IMG/VR virus record: IMGVR_UViG_3300042691_031426 | Coordinates: 1-58,893 of that record | Length of the DNA: 58,893 bases | DNA from: a virus | Direction: 5' to 3' (one strand) | In this document: positions 33,834 through 41,395 of the stretch, piece after piece | Numbering within the stretch: the stretch's first letter is position 1 | Layout: every line of letters starts with the position of its first letter | Translations under genes and position numbers: made by a program | The notes under the pieces: generated by a model | The model's input: the letters and a program-made list of their open reading frames with translations, nothing else | Database searches by the model: none | What the model was told of the DNA's origin: nothing

Positions 33834-34940
33834 TCAGGCGTAGTTCTTCCACTTGATGAACGACCTGGGCGACTTGAACTTGAGGTTGCCGAGCGTGCTC
33901 ACCACGTAACGGTAGCTGTTGGAAATTTCGTCGTAGAAAGGTCCTTCACTGTTGAACATCTGTCCTTCCATGTTCAGCAGTTCGACGTTCCCAATCGCAA
34001 GGCCGTAGGCCGTGTTGGCCGGCACGCCGTACTCCGTGCCGATCTCCACGCCGTCGAACTCCACCGTGGTGAAGCCCAGCGACTTGAGGCCGTTCTCCTT
34101 GCTGACGACGAAGCGCTGCTTGTCCTCATAGGCATTGAGGAAGTCGGTGTACAACTTCCTGTCCATGACGATGAGGTCGATAGCGTCTTCCTTGGTGTCG
34201 TTTCGCTTGGCCGTGTGGAGGCCCTCGCGGAGCGCCTTGATGCAGTTCGACGCCCAGGTGGTCGAACCGAACCAGTTGCTGGTGTAATTCACCAGGATGG
34301 GCGAGTAGAAGTCATACTCGCTGTCGGCCTTACCGTAGGGCCAGATGCCCTCCAGCTGCGAACCGCCGTAGTTGCCCAGCTGCGTGCTGAGGCCGGCGTA
34401 CGTGTCGCTGGGGAAGGCGAACGGATCGTCCGCGTTGGCGGAACGCTGCGAGCCGTCCACCTTGCTCACGGTGCCGTTGTTGCCCATGAACGACTCAAGG
34501 CCGTGATAACGCAGCTCGTTCCCGGCGGCCGAACCGTCGATCCAGACCTCCTGCGCGAGGTACTGTTCGATGCTTGTCAGGAGACGCGACGACATCTTGC
34601 CGGCGACGTTGATGAGAGCGCTAGTGCCGCGGTTCTCCAGAAGCTCCTTGCGGTACAAAACGTCCGTCGCCTGGTACCCGCGGTACTCAAGGGACGCGTT
34701 CTTCCACTGGTTGACACGGCTGAAGGAACGCGGAGTCTCTCCGTTGTTTCCGGACGGCTTGTGCAGGCGGTACGACACCTCCCACTCAACGCCGCGCCCT
34801 GCCATGTTCATGCGGACATTGCCGCGCTGTTCGATGGCGGCGAGGACCATGTAACGCCGCAGCGATGCAACCTCCTCCTCTCGGAGGTAGTTGACAATCG
34901 TAGTTGCAATAGAACGCGCGAAATCAGTCGTACTGGGCAT
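33834..34940 (-). CDS. Major capsid protein, 368 aa
   Basis: A capsid protein by length and context: directly downstream of the scaffold gene and upstream of a decoration-like gene. The N-terminal helix (TTDFARSIATTIVNYLREEE), the middle with EYDFYSPILVNYTSNWFG, the conserved KEDAIDLIVMDRKLYTDFLN and the C-terminal KFKSPRSFIKWKNYA fit HK97-fold capsid proteins of environmental podoviruses. No clear protease-cleavage site or separate protease was seen. The match rests on context and overall pattern. Confidence 0.85.
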   Translation of the reverse strand: MPSTTDFARSIATTIVNYLREEEVASLRRYMVLAAIEQRGNVRMNMAGRGVEWEVSYRLHKPSGNNGETPRSFSRVNQWKNASLEYRGYQATDVLYRKELLENRGTSALINVAGKMSSRLLTSIEQYLAQEVWIDGSAAGNELRYHGLESFMGNNGTVSKVDGSQRSANADDPFAFPSDTYAGLSTQLGNYGGSQLEGIWPYGKADSEYDFYSPILVNYTSNWFGSTTWASNCIKALREGLHTAKRNDTKEDAIDLIVMDRKLYTDFLNAYEDKQRFVVSKENGLKSLGFTTVEFDGVEIGTEYGVPANTAYGLAIGNVELLNMEGQMFNSEGPFYDEISNSYRYVVSTLGNLKFKSPRSFIKWKNYA

Positions 34941-34942
34941 GT

Positions 34943-35944
34943 TTAGATCACTCCGTCCTTAACGAGTTGGCCCCGTAGTTGTTCCTCAAACGAACGCTTG
35001 GGCTTGGGAGCGCGTGGCTCCGTTGCCCCACCGCTCCTGCTGGGCGCGCGGGTGGCACGCTCCCTCAGGAACTGCATGTTCGACTGCTCAACAGGCGACG
35101 GGGCAGGGGCCGGCGGCTCCATCGGAGGAGCCATCCGCGGCGGCTGCGCCATCATCTGCTGATACCGCATGTTCAGCAGGTCGCGCTCCAGCATGCTGGT
35201 GGCGAATACCCACCTGGCCTGCGGATCAGCGATACCTGACCGAGCTGCTTGATCGATGTAGTGCTGGACGGCCATCCCCTCGTTGGAGACGGAGCCATCC
35301 TGGTTGTAAAGCCAGTCGGAGTTCTGCTGCTCCAGGGACTGGACATAGTTTTGTGCGGTGTAGCTGCCCAGCTGCTGCTGGACGATTTCCTGGGCCTTCT
35401 GGCTGACCAGGTCCTCAACGAACGGCTTCAGCGTGCCTTCAGGATCGGTAACGAACTTCTTGGCGAACTGCGCCGTGTAGGCCTGGTACGCCTTGATGGC
35501 CGACTGGGCATCAAAGGGAGCGTCCTGCGAGACAATCTCGCGGCCAGTCTCCGGATCCCGGACGATAAACTGCTTCCACTCGTCCTTGACCTGCGGCGGG
35601 TCCCACCACTTGGGCTTTTGCGGCTGAGCGGGAGCCTGGGCCTGCTGCTGTGCAGCCTGCCACTGGCGAAACTGGTCTGCGTTGCGTGCGTACTCCGACG
35701 CGTACTGTTGGTACTGTCGAAGCTGCTGCTGGGCCTGGCCGAACCCTTGGTAGGTTTGGTACAGGTTCCGGGCGATGGCGATGTCATCTTGCCCATGGAA
35801 CTCAGGCAGAGCTTTGAACGCGTCGTACACGCTGCCCTGCGGCTGCGGCGACGCTTGCGATTCAGGCGAGTTGTCAACGATCTGCGGGGTCGAAGTTGTC
35901 TCCGGCGAGCTATCGACCGGAGACTGCTGGACTTCGTCGCTCAT
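34943..35944 (-). CDS. Scaffold protein, 333 aa
   Basis: An acidic, glutamine- and proline-rich protein. It has a disordered N-terminus (SSPETTSTPQIVDNSPE), a helical core (DAFKALPEFHGQDDIAIARN, LYQTYQGFGQAQQQLRQYQQ, QKAQEIVQQQLGSY) and a basic, helical C-terminus (KPKRSFEEQLRGQLVKDG) that could bind the inside of the capsid shell. It overlaps nothing and lies 2 bases upstream of the capsid gene, the usual place for a scaffold. Confidence 0.8.
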   Translation of the reverse strand: MSDEVQQSPVDSSPETTSTPQIVDNSPESQASPQPQGSVYDAFKALPEFHGQDDIAIARNLYQTYQGFGQAQQQLRQYQQYASEYARNADQFRQWQAAQQQAQAPAQPQKPKWWDPPQVKDEWKQFIVRDPETGREIVSQDAPFDAQSAIKAYQAYTAQFAKKFVTDPEGTLKPFVEDLVSQKAQEIVQQQLGSYTAQNYVQSLEQQNSDWLYNQDGSVSNEGMAVQHYIDQAARSGIADPQARWVFATSMLERDLLNMRYQQMMAQPPRMAPPMEPPAPAPSPVEQSNMQFLRERATRAPSRSGGATEPRAPKPKRSFEEQLRGQLVKDGVI

Positions 35945-35992
35945 CTCTTACCTCTTGCGTGGCAAAGGGGGTGCCTGAGGAAAGAGTGTCCG

Positions 35993-36013
35993 CCGTTCGC
36001 GAACTGCGAACGG
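35993..36013 (-). other. Hairpin upstream of the scaffold-capsid genes
   Basis: CCGTTCGC and GCGAACGG form a perfect 8-bp stem around a 5-base loop in the 73-base gap between the 36018-36794 stop and the scaffold start. On the minus strand no T-run follows; on the plus strand it is followed by ATTTTTA. It may be a processing or translation element before the highly expressed capsid genes. Confidence 0.45.
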
Positions 36014-36017
36014 ATTT

Positions 36018-36794
36018 TTACTGCAAGCGAAGATGGGGCGAGACTCGCACCGCAGGCGAGGCCCTTAGCCTGCGTATGACGTCGCCGCTGGAGTCGATCA
36101 GGTAGGCAGGCTTGCCGCCGCCATACCGCATGGACGAAAGAGCTTTCGCCCCGCGACCGACTGGCAGCGTGGTGTATGTGAGCGGATCCGTGAGAACGTC
36201 AGCGCCAAAGACGTTCCACGGGTCCAGGCCGAGCACTTCCGCGTCTGCGCGCCAGTCGCGAGGCCCGCCTGGGCGCCCCTCTCCCATCGGCGGATACGCA
36301 ACACCAGCCATGCCTGACATTAGCGACGATAGCGCTCGCTGCGGAGCATCAGGGCTGTATCGCTCAACTGTCGCCGGGCCGCTGGCGTCGATAGCCGGGT
36401 CGAACGGGCGCCACTCTCCCTCGTCCAGCACCTCGCGGGAGTTGTAGTCCTTGGCGGCCAGGACAACCGCATCCCTTGCACGCCCGGGAGCGCCAAACAC
36501 GTAGGACAACGCGTGCAGAGGGACCGAGGCCGCCCGCCCAGCGTCCCTCCCGTACCGCGACCCACCGACTGTCGGAGTGGGAGACAGCAGCCCGTTGTCG
36601 CTGGCTGCGCGATACATGACCTCGCGCTCGTCAGCAACTGGCCACGGTGCCGCCTGTGAGTCGCGGATGGCCCTGATGCGATGACGGTCTGCGGTTACGC
36701 CCTGGCGCAACGCATCCCACGCCTCTTGCCTGGCTGCACGTAGCTGAGCAACGTACTCGTCCGGCAGCGGCTCCGGCTCAAAGTACCCCGCCAT
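36018..36794 (-). CDS. Truncated relative of the 1190-residue internal protein, 258 aa
   Basis: Residues about 90-230 resemble the N-terminal part of the 1190-residue protein: VFGAPGRARDAVVLAAKDYN matches the TPGAVVRGGL region in type, and GADVLTDPLTYTTLP matches GAEILLDPLTYAS, including the exact DPLTY. The long central and C-terminal regions are missing; the ORF ends soon after with a short basic tail. It could be a separate small copy that helps assemble the internal core, or a decayed duplicate. It is coupled to the next gene upstream by a 1-base overlap. Confidence 0.6.
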   Translation of the reverse strand: MAGYFEPEPLPDEYVAQLRAARQEAWDALRQGVTADRHRIRAIRDSQAAPWPVADEREVMYRAASDNGLLSPTPTVGGSRYGRDAGRAASVPLHALSYVFGAPGRARDAVVLAAKDYNSREVLDEGEWRPFDPAIDASGPATVERYSPDAPQRALSSLMSGMAGVAYPPMGEGRPGGPRDWRADAEVLGLDPWNVFGADVLTDPLTYTTLPVGRGAKALSSMRYGGGKPAYLIDSSGDVIRRLRASPAVRVSPHLRLQ

Positions 36795-37123
36795 CAGCCC
36801 ATCAGCGCGCGGATCGCTGCCCCGTAGATGTCGGCCTCAGACCGCATGCGCATCAGGTCCTTCTCATGCTGCATTCGCCGCATCTCTCTGGCCTGGGAGA
36901 CGCGGGATTGCATCTCGTTGGCGTAAGCACTCATGACGTTGTTGGCGAGGTGCTGGGCGCGCCCTGCCTGGGCCTGCTGAATGTTATTGGCCAGGTCAGC
37001 GATGCCACCTACGCCGTATGACTGCCTGGGGGCGTTCTGGCGGAGTTGCGTGTAGTAGTTTTGCGCCAGCCTGCGGCGATAATCCTCTCGGCTTTCCGCT
37101 ACCGGCCCTTGCTCTTCAGCCAT
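36794..37123 (-). CDS. Small helical hypothetical protein, 109 aa
   Basis: The protein is nearly all helix (ESREDYRRRLAQNYYTQLRQ, LANNIQQAQAGRAQHLANNV, QAREMRRMQHEKDLMRMRSE), rich in Arg and Gln. It has no enzymatic motif. Its position beside the truncated internal-protein copy suggests a virion role. Confidence 0.6.
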   Translation of the reverse strand: MAEEQGPVAESREDYRRRLAQNYYTQLRQNAPRQSYGVGGIADLANNIQQAQAGRAQHLANNVMSAYANEMQSRVSQAREMRRMQHEKDLMRMRSEADIYGAAIRALMG

Positions 37124-37137
37124 AATGAGTCTCCTTG

Positions 37138-37560
37138 CTACTTATTGCCCTTCTTCCTGGCACGGCGAATCGCCAGGCGGATCAGTGTCTTTCCTGCCAG
37201 TGAGATGTACGGCAGGCCACGCTTGCCGGCCTCATCGGCCAGCCAGCCGTCGATTTCGTCTATATGGCTATCGCACCAGTCGCAGCCCCGCTCGTCCATA
37301 GTCTTGGCTCGCGAGTTGCATGAGCAGCCGGTGGTGGCGACGATGCCTATTGTCTTCAGCATGGCCTTCAGCTCTGTGCCAGGACCACGCGTAAACGAGA
37401 CGTCATACTTGTCGCGTAACGCTTCGTACGCTTCCACTGGCAAGACAACAGTCCCGTCGCCGGGCAGAGTGCCACGCGAGAGGACGTCATCGACGTACCC
37501 TGGCGGGCGATGGGCGGAAAACTCCCGCAGTAACGCAAGCCTGACGGTTACGGAGGGCAT
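37138..37560 (-). CDS. Zinc-binding conserved phage protein, 140 aa
   Basis: The second half has a clear four-cysteine pattern: CSCNSRAKTMDERGCDWCDS, then a helix (HIDEIDGWLADEAGKRGLPY) and a basic C-terminus (LIRLAIRRARKKGNK). This C-x-C ... C-x-x-C element with RAKxMDxxG is a recurring small zinc domain in environmental phages and some planctomycete genomes. The N-terminal part is beta-rich (SVTVRLALLREF, GTVVLPVEAYEALRDKY). It may act as a virion or DNA-linked accessory; the exact role is unknown. Confidence 0.7.
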   Translation of the reverse strand: MPSVTVRLALLREFSAHRPPGYVDDVLSRGTLPGDGTVVLPVEAYEALRDKYDVSFTRGPGTELKAMLKTIGIVATTGCSCNSRAKTMDERGCDWCDSHIDEIDGWLADEAGKRGLPYISLAGKTLIRLAIRRARKKGNK

Positions 37561-37898
37561 ACTTCACACAGGTCAAACTGGTTGCTCTGGTCGTCCCGCT
37601 GGCAGTCGTCATACAGAAGCATTTCGCACGTGGCAAAGCTCGTTGCGGCCTTGTAGCAGGCGCCGGCGTCGTTTAGCGTGTCCTTGCAGACGCCATCGCA
37701 GCACCTGGCCGCTTGGCCAGGCGGTGGAACGCAGTCGCCGTCCGTGACGCACTCCTCGCAAGGTCCGGCCTGGCACGCGCCGTTGCAGCAGTACTGGCCC
37801 TCTTGGCAGCATGTCCCGGATGCGCCACCGCAGCAGCACTTCCCCTGTCCTCCTTCTCCACAATCAGTGTTACCGCAGCAGCACTTACAGCACGCCAT
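37548..37898 (-). CDS. Cysteine-rich protein, 116 aa with 25 Cys
   Basis: With the start at ATG 37898 there are 25 cysteines in 116 residues, beginning MACCKCCCGNTDCGEGGQG and continuing with many paired CC and C-x-x-C steps (CCQEGQYCCNGAC, CCDGVCKDT). Repeats of the form CC - xxG - xC suggest a small knotted or metal-binding protein. No signal peptide or membrane span is seen. It overlaps both neighbours, by 13 bases and by 1. Such proteins are rare in phages; a role in metal storage, capsid cross-linking or mimicry of a host cysteine-rich wall protein is only speculation. Confidence 0.65.
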   Translation of the reverse strand: MACCKCCCGNTDCGEGGQGKCCCGGASGTCCQEGQYCCNGACQAGPCEECVTDGDCVPPPGQAARCCDGVCKDTLNDAGACYKAATSFATCEMLLYDDCQRDDQSNQFDLCEVCPP

Positions 37899-38164
37899 TA
37901 GCAGTTCCATGCCCGCCGGGCCTTGCGGAGCCGGCTGTTAGGGTCTTTGGCGGCCTCTGGCCACATCTTCATCTGGCCAGCACTCCGGGCGCAGAAAGAG
38001 TCCCTGCGAGGACCGCCTTCCGGTTGTGGGGGCTTGAGGTTTCCGCCAGTCTCGCGGTTGTAAGACGCACGCCCCTTGGCGTTCAGCCCGCCGTCAGGGT
38101 CCTGGCCTTCCTCCCTGGTCCATGCAGGTGAGCGGAGCCGGCGGATGTTGTCTTCAGAGGCCAT
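37898..38164 (-). CDS. DUF6321-like phage protein, 88 aa
   Basis: It contains GRASYNRETGGNLKPPQPEG, then PRRDSFCARSAGQMKMWPEA and a C-terminus with DPNSRLRKARRAWNC. This G(R)xSYxRETGGNLKPP ... SFCARxxGM ... RLRxALRxWNC pattern is the one known from the DUF6321 family of phage proteins, whose function is unknown. The N-terminus EDNIRRLR is shared with the 6472-6750 product. The ATG overlaps the stop of the 16-residue ORF upstream. Confidence 0.75.
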   Translation of the reverse strand: MASEDNIRRLRSPAWTREEGQDPDGGLNAKGRASYNRETGGNLKPPQPEGGPRRDSFCARSAGQMKMWPEAAKDPNSRLRKARRAWNC

Positions 38165-38215
38165 TCAGTCCTCCATCCAGTCATCAGAGAAGAGGAAGTC
38201 GTAGGGATTGTCCAC
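38165..38215 (-). CDS. Very short ORF, 16 aa
   Basis: A GTG at 38215 follows AGGAGGAG by a few bases and opens a 16-codon ORF (MDNPYDFLFSDDWMED) whose TGA is one base from the next ATG. The strong ribosome site and tight fit to both neighbours argue that it is translated. The acidic, aromatic product could be a short leader or a real micro-protein. Confidence 0.5.
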   Translation of the reverse strand: MDNPYDFLFSDDWMED

Positions 38216-39253
38216 CTACTCCTCCTGCGGCATGGCAAGCGGGATGGAAAGCAGGCCACCGTTGCGGATGAAGTTCCGCAGAGTCCACTCAGGCGTCTCG
38301 CCGGTCCTCACTCCCTGGAGCGCGGCAGCGGCTTCCATGGCGTGCGGGAATGTTGGGTCGCCAGACTCCACGCCGGTTACGTCAGCACCGCCCATCCAGC
38401 GCGCCGACTGAAGCTCAGCAGGAGACAGGCCGGCCTGGTCCGCCATCCGGCCCATCATCCGCTCCGCAACTACGTAGTCGTTGGGAGTGAGCTGACCCTT
38501 GGCATACGCCTTCTCCCGTGCGTTCCAGACTTGCGGCACGCCGAGACGCTCGCCCTCATGGCGATCACCCGTCCACGGCTGAAGGTTGCCGCGGAGATTC
38601 TCACGGAACGACAGGATCTTGTGCGATGCACCTGGCTGGGCCGCACGGTACAGCTGATCGCCACCCAGGAATCGACTGGCCCACATGACGTCGTTGTGCC
38701 TGGCCACCGACCCATACCCCGGAGGCGGAGGATTGTCGGCCAGCCAGTCCGCTGCGGCGGCCTTGGAGTCGATATCCGATGGCAGCAGCCCCTCAAGGGC
38801 CTTCTGGCGGTACCAACTGGCCTTGCGGATGTTGGACCGCACAGGCGCCGCAGACGAAGTACCGGCAACCATCGCCGTGTACAGGTCGAACTGGCGGTTG
38901 CCCTCGTCCTCGCCTAGCTCATAGATGAACTGCTGGCGAAGCGGCTCGTTGTGGTACCAGGTGTGCGTGCCCTGCTCCATGCCGCGCTCAACGTCCCGCA
39001 GGATCGTCTTGCGGCGATTGCCAAACCCAGCCTGAATGTCGGTCATCGGCAGGTTGGTCTGGTATCTGGCAATAGGCACCTGGTCCACGCCGGCAACGGG
39101 AGCAACTTCACGCATCTCCATGAGGTTCAGTGACGGCGGGCGAACGTCCCGCAGCTGGCGGATGCGTGCCAGGATCTCGTCCGCGGTCCTGGCGGAGGGG
39201 GCGCGGACAACCCAGTTGGCTGCGGTGTCAAGGATCTGAGACGGGTTGGCCAT
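38216..39253 (-). CDS. Conserved virion-type protein (DUF7178-like), 345 aa
   Basis: It contains a helical region with GTHTWYHNEPLRQQFIYELG and DEGNRQFDLYTAMVAGTSSA, then VRSNIRKASWYRQKALEG. This arrangement (HNEPLR ... FxxELGEDEG ... AxTS) is known from conserved proteins of phages of aquatic bacteria. The C-terminal half is mixed (NDYVVAERMMGRMADQAGLS). It begins the virion block at the high-number end, without an obvious ribosome site at ATG 39253; a TTG at 39262 is an alternative start. Confidence 0.65.
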   Translation of the reverse strand: MANPSQILDTAANWVVRAPSARTADEILARIRQLRDVRPPSLNLMEMREVAPVAGVDQVPIARYQTNLPMTDIQAGFGNRRKTILRDVERGMEQGTHTWYHNEPLRQQFIYELGEDEGNRQFDLYTAMVAGTSSAAPVRSNIRKASWYRQKALEGLLPSDIDSKAAAADWLADNPPPPGYGSVARHNDVMWASRFLGGDQLYRAAQPGASHKILSFRENLRGNLQPWTGDRHEGERLGVPQVWNAREKAYAKGQLTPNDYVVAERMMGRMADQAGLSPAELQSARWMGGADVTGVESGDPTFPHAMEAAAALQGVRTGETPEWTLRNFIRNGGLLSIPLAMPQEE

Positions 39254-39366
39254 ACAGACCAATGCCCCGCTGTAACGAAACCTATGCCGTGGATCGGCGT
39301 GGGCAGAGGTTCTGTAACAACCACGTGGAACCCGGAGATAGGGAAACTCCAGGTGGGGCAGGGGTG

Positions 39367-39891
39367 TCAGGCAGATTTCTGCCCCATCCGGCGCACGCCG
39401 TCAGCCGCAGCCAGCAGGGCCGGCAGGAACTCCGCCTCCGGCCAGGCGTTCTTGGCGTAGTTGACCAGCAGGATCACCAGGCGGCAGTTGGACGGCACGT
39501 ACGGGCCGGCACTGTCAACCCGGTCAATCGACGGCATGTATGGCGAGCGACGCTCCAGGACGAACGGAAGGCCGGTCAGCTCGCATCGGCCGGAAAGCAG
39601 CCGCTCCTCAACCCACTCTTGGGTGATCTCGCATTGCCGGCCATGTTTGCGGCAGCGCTGACGCACGCTCCCCGCTATGCCGGACGCTATAGCACGGCAC
39701 CGCTTGGAGTGCGTGTCTGCCTTCTGATGGCCCCAGTAACCCCCTCCGCCCTTGCGTCGGTAGGTCTTCATGTATTGGCGGGTGTACTCGCGGAAGTACT
39801 CTCGGTTCTTCTCTCGGTACGCCTTGGCATACGCCCTGCGCCTCTCGCTGCTGCGCCGCCTGGCAAGCTGGTCCTCGTACGCCATCGCCAT
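39367..39891 (-). CDS. HNH-like endonuclease, 174 aa
   Basis: The first 60 residues are very basic with repeated tyrosines (YREKNREYFREYTRQYMKTY), a probable DNA-binding helix. The C-terminal part has ITQEWVEERLLSGRCELTGL, then SIDRVDSAGPYVPSNCRLVI and a following N (LLVNYAK), which matches the phage HNH-like class in which LTGxPF ... SIDRID ... YxxxNCRxV replaces the classical HH. It is flanked by non-coding DNA on both sides, as for a selfish or intron-like nuclease. It could equally act in genome maturation. Confidence 0.75.
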   Translation of the reverse strand: MAMAYEDQLARRRSSERRRAYAKAYREKNREYFREYTRQYMKTYRRKGGGGYWGHQKADTHSKRCRAIASGIAGSVRQRCRKHGRQCEITQEWVEERLLSGRCELTGLPFVLERRSPYMPSIDRVDSAGPYVPSNCRLVILLVNYAKNAWPEAEFLPALLAAADGVRRMGQKSA

Positions 39892-40665
39892 GCAGGAGAG
39901 TGCCCGCAGCGTGGATGGCTGTGGTCGGAAATCGCGGTCTTACCGCAGGCGCATGTGGAGTGGACTGGAGCGACCACGGTGGAGGAAACCACGTAAAACC
40001 CGCGTTTTTTGAAAGGTCCAGGGGCAAAACTGACAAAGAACCATGGTTCGTTTGGGGGTGGGCCGGGGGTGGCCTTCGACCCCTCGGCCATCGTCGCAAC
40101 CCGTGACCGGGCAACGGGTTACGCGTTCGGCCGGGTTTGACGGGCCGAACGGGCGGCCGGTCTGCGGCTGGCCATGGCATGGCGGAGGGCCGGACGGGTG
40201 GCGGTGCATCGTCCCCCGCCATCTAGTGTCCGCCCGTCGCCTGCCTGCCGTCCGATTCCGCCCGGCGTCATGTCTTCGACCAGGTGCCCGGTGTCGCCGG
40301 GCGTGTACGGTTCCCCCGGGGCGGTGGCCTGCCGTCTAGACCCCGCGGGTAGCGTCCCGGCCTGCTTCTACCCGCCGGGGCTGCCGGTCAGGCGTCCGGG
40401 TGCGCTTGGTCTGCCGCTGGTGGCGGCGTGTAAGGTGCTGCGCCCGGGCCTAGACCATGGCGCCAGTGCCGGTTTCCCGGGCGCCTTTCGGCGGTGCCGT
40501 GTCGGTCCGGGTGATCAGTCCGGATCGCTCACGGCAGGGACTGGGCACGCCCCGGTTTCCGGGCGCAGCGTGTACGGTGGGCCGCTGGGCGTTCCCTGCG
40601 GCATCGTCACCCGGGCGGCGGGCGGGTCGCCGGTCTGGCGCTCGCTCGCCCGCTGCCCGGTCTGC
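39892..40665. other. GC-rich structured region without a recognised gene (about 770 bases)
   Basis: No convincing gene is present; the open frames on the plus strand here are proline-, arginine- and glycine-rich with no ribosome sites. Several inverted repeats are seen: AACCCGT/ACGGGTT around base 40100, GTTCGGCC/GGCCGAAC around 40125-40150, and GCCCGG/CCGGGC around 40285-40305. The first 150 bases have an AT-richer patch (39985-40055) with a promoter-like element. The rest is very rich in CCGG and CCCGGG. It could be a large structured RNA, a packaging or replication site, or a decayed region. Confidence 0.5.
40008..40049 (-). promoter_or_regulatory. Candidate promoter with adjoining palindrome for the HNH gene
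   Basis: On the minus strand TTGTCA (40031-40036) is followed after 17 bases by TTCAAA (40008-40013). The -35 is close to consensus, the -10 only about half. A perfect 12-bp palindrome, GAACCATGGTTC (40038-40049), lies just upstream of the -35 and could be an operator. The HNH gene start is about 120 bases downstream. Confidence 0.4.
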
Positions 40666-41283
40666 TCATCGGCTGGCGTAGTACTCGGCCAGTTGGGCGC
40701 GGTAGTGCGTCAGGTCTTCACCCTCCCGCCATACCGGGCCGCTGCGGGCCGCTAGGGTGGCGTCCATGTTCGGATCGGTCGCGAGGCGTGCGAAGCGGCA
40801 CCCGGTGACGGGCGTGGGCGTGGCCGGTCCGCTCCCGTATACGCTGGGGGTGTGTCCCGGTTCGCTCAGTGCCCCCGGTCCGATACCGTGTGCGGCATGG
40901 ATGCGGTCCACCGGGATGCCCAGCCTTTCGGCATCATCGGCCATGATGGCGGGGCTTGGGGTGATGCTGCGTCCCTGTGCCACGTTTACTACGTGGGCGT
41001 CCGCGTCCGCCTGTACCCCCTTCGTCTGCCTGTAGTTTGCCCGGTTTGCGTCCGGGTCTAACACAATCCATCCCTGCCGCTGGGCGAATCGTACCATGAT
41101 CCACGCCGCGTGAGCGGGGCCTTCGACCGGCGCCCGGTACGGCTTGGTTCTCTTGATGATGTTCAGCATGGCGGTCTGTGCCATGTCGTCAGCACGGGCG
41201 TGGTCTATTCCTGCCCGGATGGCCTGCGATGCGACGATGCCACGGGCACGGGACCAATCGGCGGTGGGGGCGTCTGCGAACAT
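40666..41283 (-). CDS. Sigma region 2-like hypothetical protein, 205 aa
   Basis: The ATG at 41283 has AGGAG 8 bases upstream. The N-terminal 70 residues (ARADDMAQTAMLNIIKRTKP, then PAHAAWIMVRFAQRQGW) follow the general pattern of sigma-70 region 2, with DDxAQxAxLNII and a downstream W-rich helix. The rest has no clear region 4; it includes PVDRIHAAHGIGPGALSEPG and a C-terminal helix (THYRAQLAEYYASR). It has its own promoter-like sequence and a leader hairpin. It may be a regulator; the sigma likeness is tentative. Confidence 0.55.
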   Translation of the reverse strand: MFADAPTADWSRARGIVASQAIRAGIDHARADDMAQTAMLNIIKRTKPYRAPVEGPAHAAWIMVRFAQRQGWIVLDPDANRANYRQTKGVQADADAHVVNVAQGRSITPSPAIMADDAERLGIPVDRIHAAHGIGPGALSEPGHTPSVYGSGPATPTPVTGCRFARLATDPNMDATLAARSGPVWREGEDLTHYRAQLAEYYASR

Positions 41284-41304
41284 GGTATCGGCTCCTAGTG
41301 TGAT

Positions 41305-41363
41305 GCTGCGGTGACTGCCGCAGCGGGTGTAAGGATTCTATCGGCTGGCGGGGGACGGTTCAA
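41305..41363 (-). promoter_or_regulatory. Promoter and leader hairpin of the 40666-41283 gene
   Basis: On the minus strand TTGAAC (41358-41363) and TAGAAT (41335-41340) are separated by 17 bases, matching sigma-70 consensus at 4/6 and 5/6 positions. Downstream in the leader, GCTGCGG and CCGCAGC (41305-41311 and 41318-41324) form a 7-bp hairpin with a 6-base loop. This is the best promoter candidate in the control region. Confidence 0.55.
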
Positions 41364-41395
41364 GTACTATCTTTTACACTTCACGGCATGGCGTG

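Noticed and set aside
39130-39996. Plus-strand frame with MPRCNETYAVDRRGQRFCNNH, which resembles a zinc finger
   Set aside because: It continues as an antisense reading of the HNH gene and has no ribosome site. A real short zinc protein at about 39260-39360 cannot be excluded.
39768-40091. Minus-strand frame with FKKRGFYVV and CACGK segments upstream of the HNH gene
   Set aside because: The first 60 residues look partly protein-like, but there is no ribosome site and the rest is a shifted frame of the HNH gene.
40174-40755. Plus-strand open frame of 193 codons in the structured region
   Set aside because: The product is almost only Pro, Gly, Arg, Val and Ser, with no ribosome site, and its end overlaps the sigma-like gene on the other strand.
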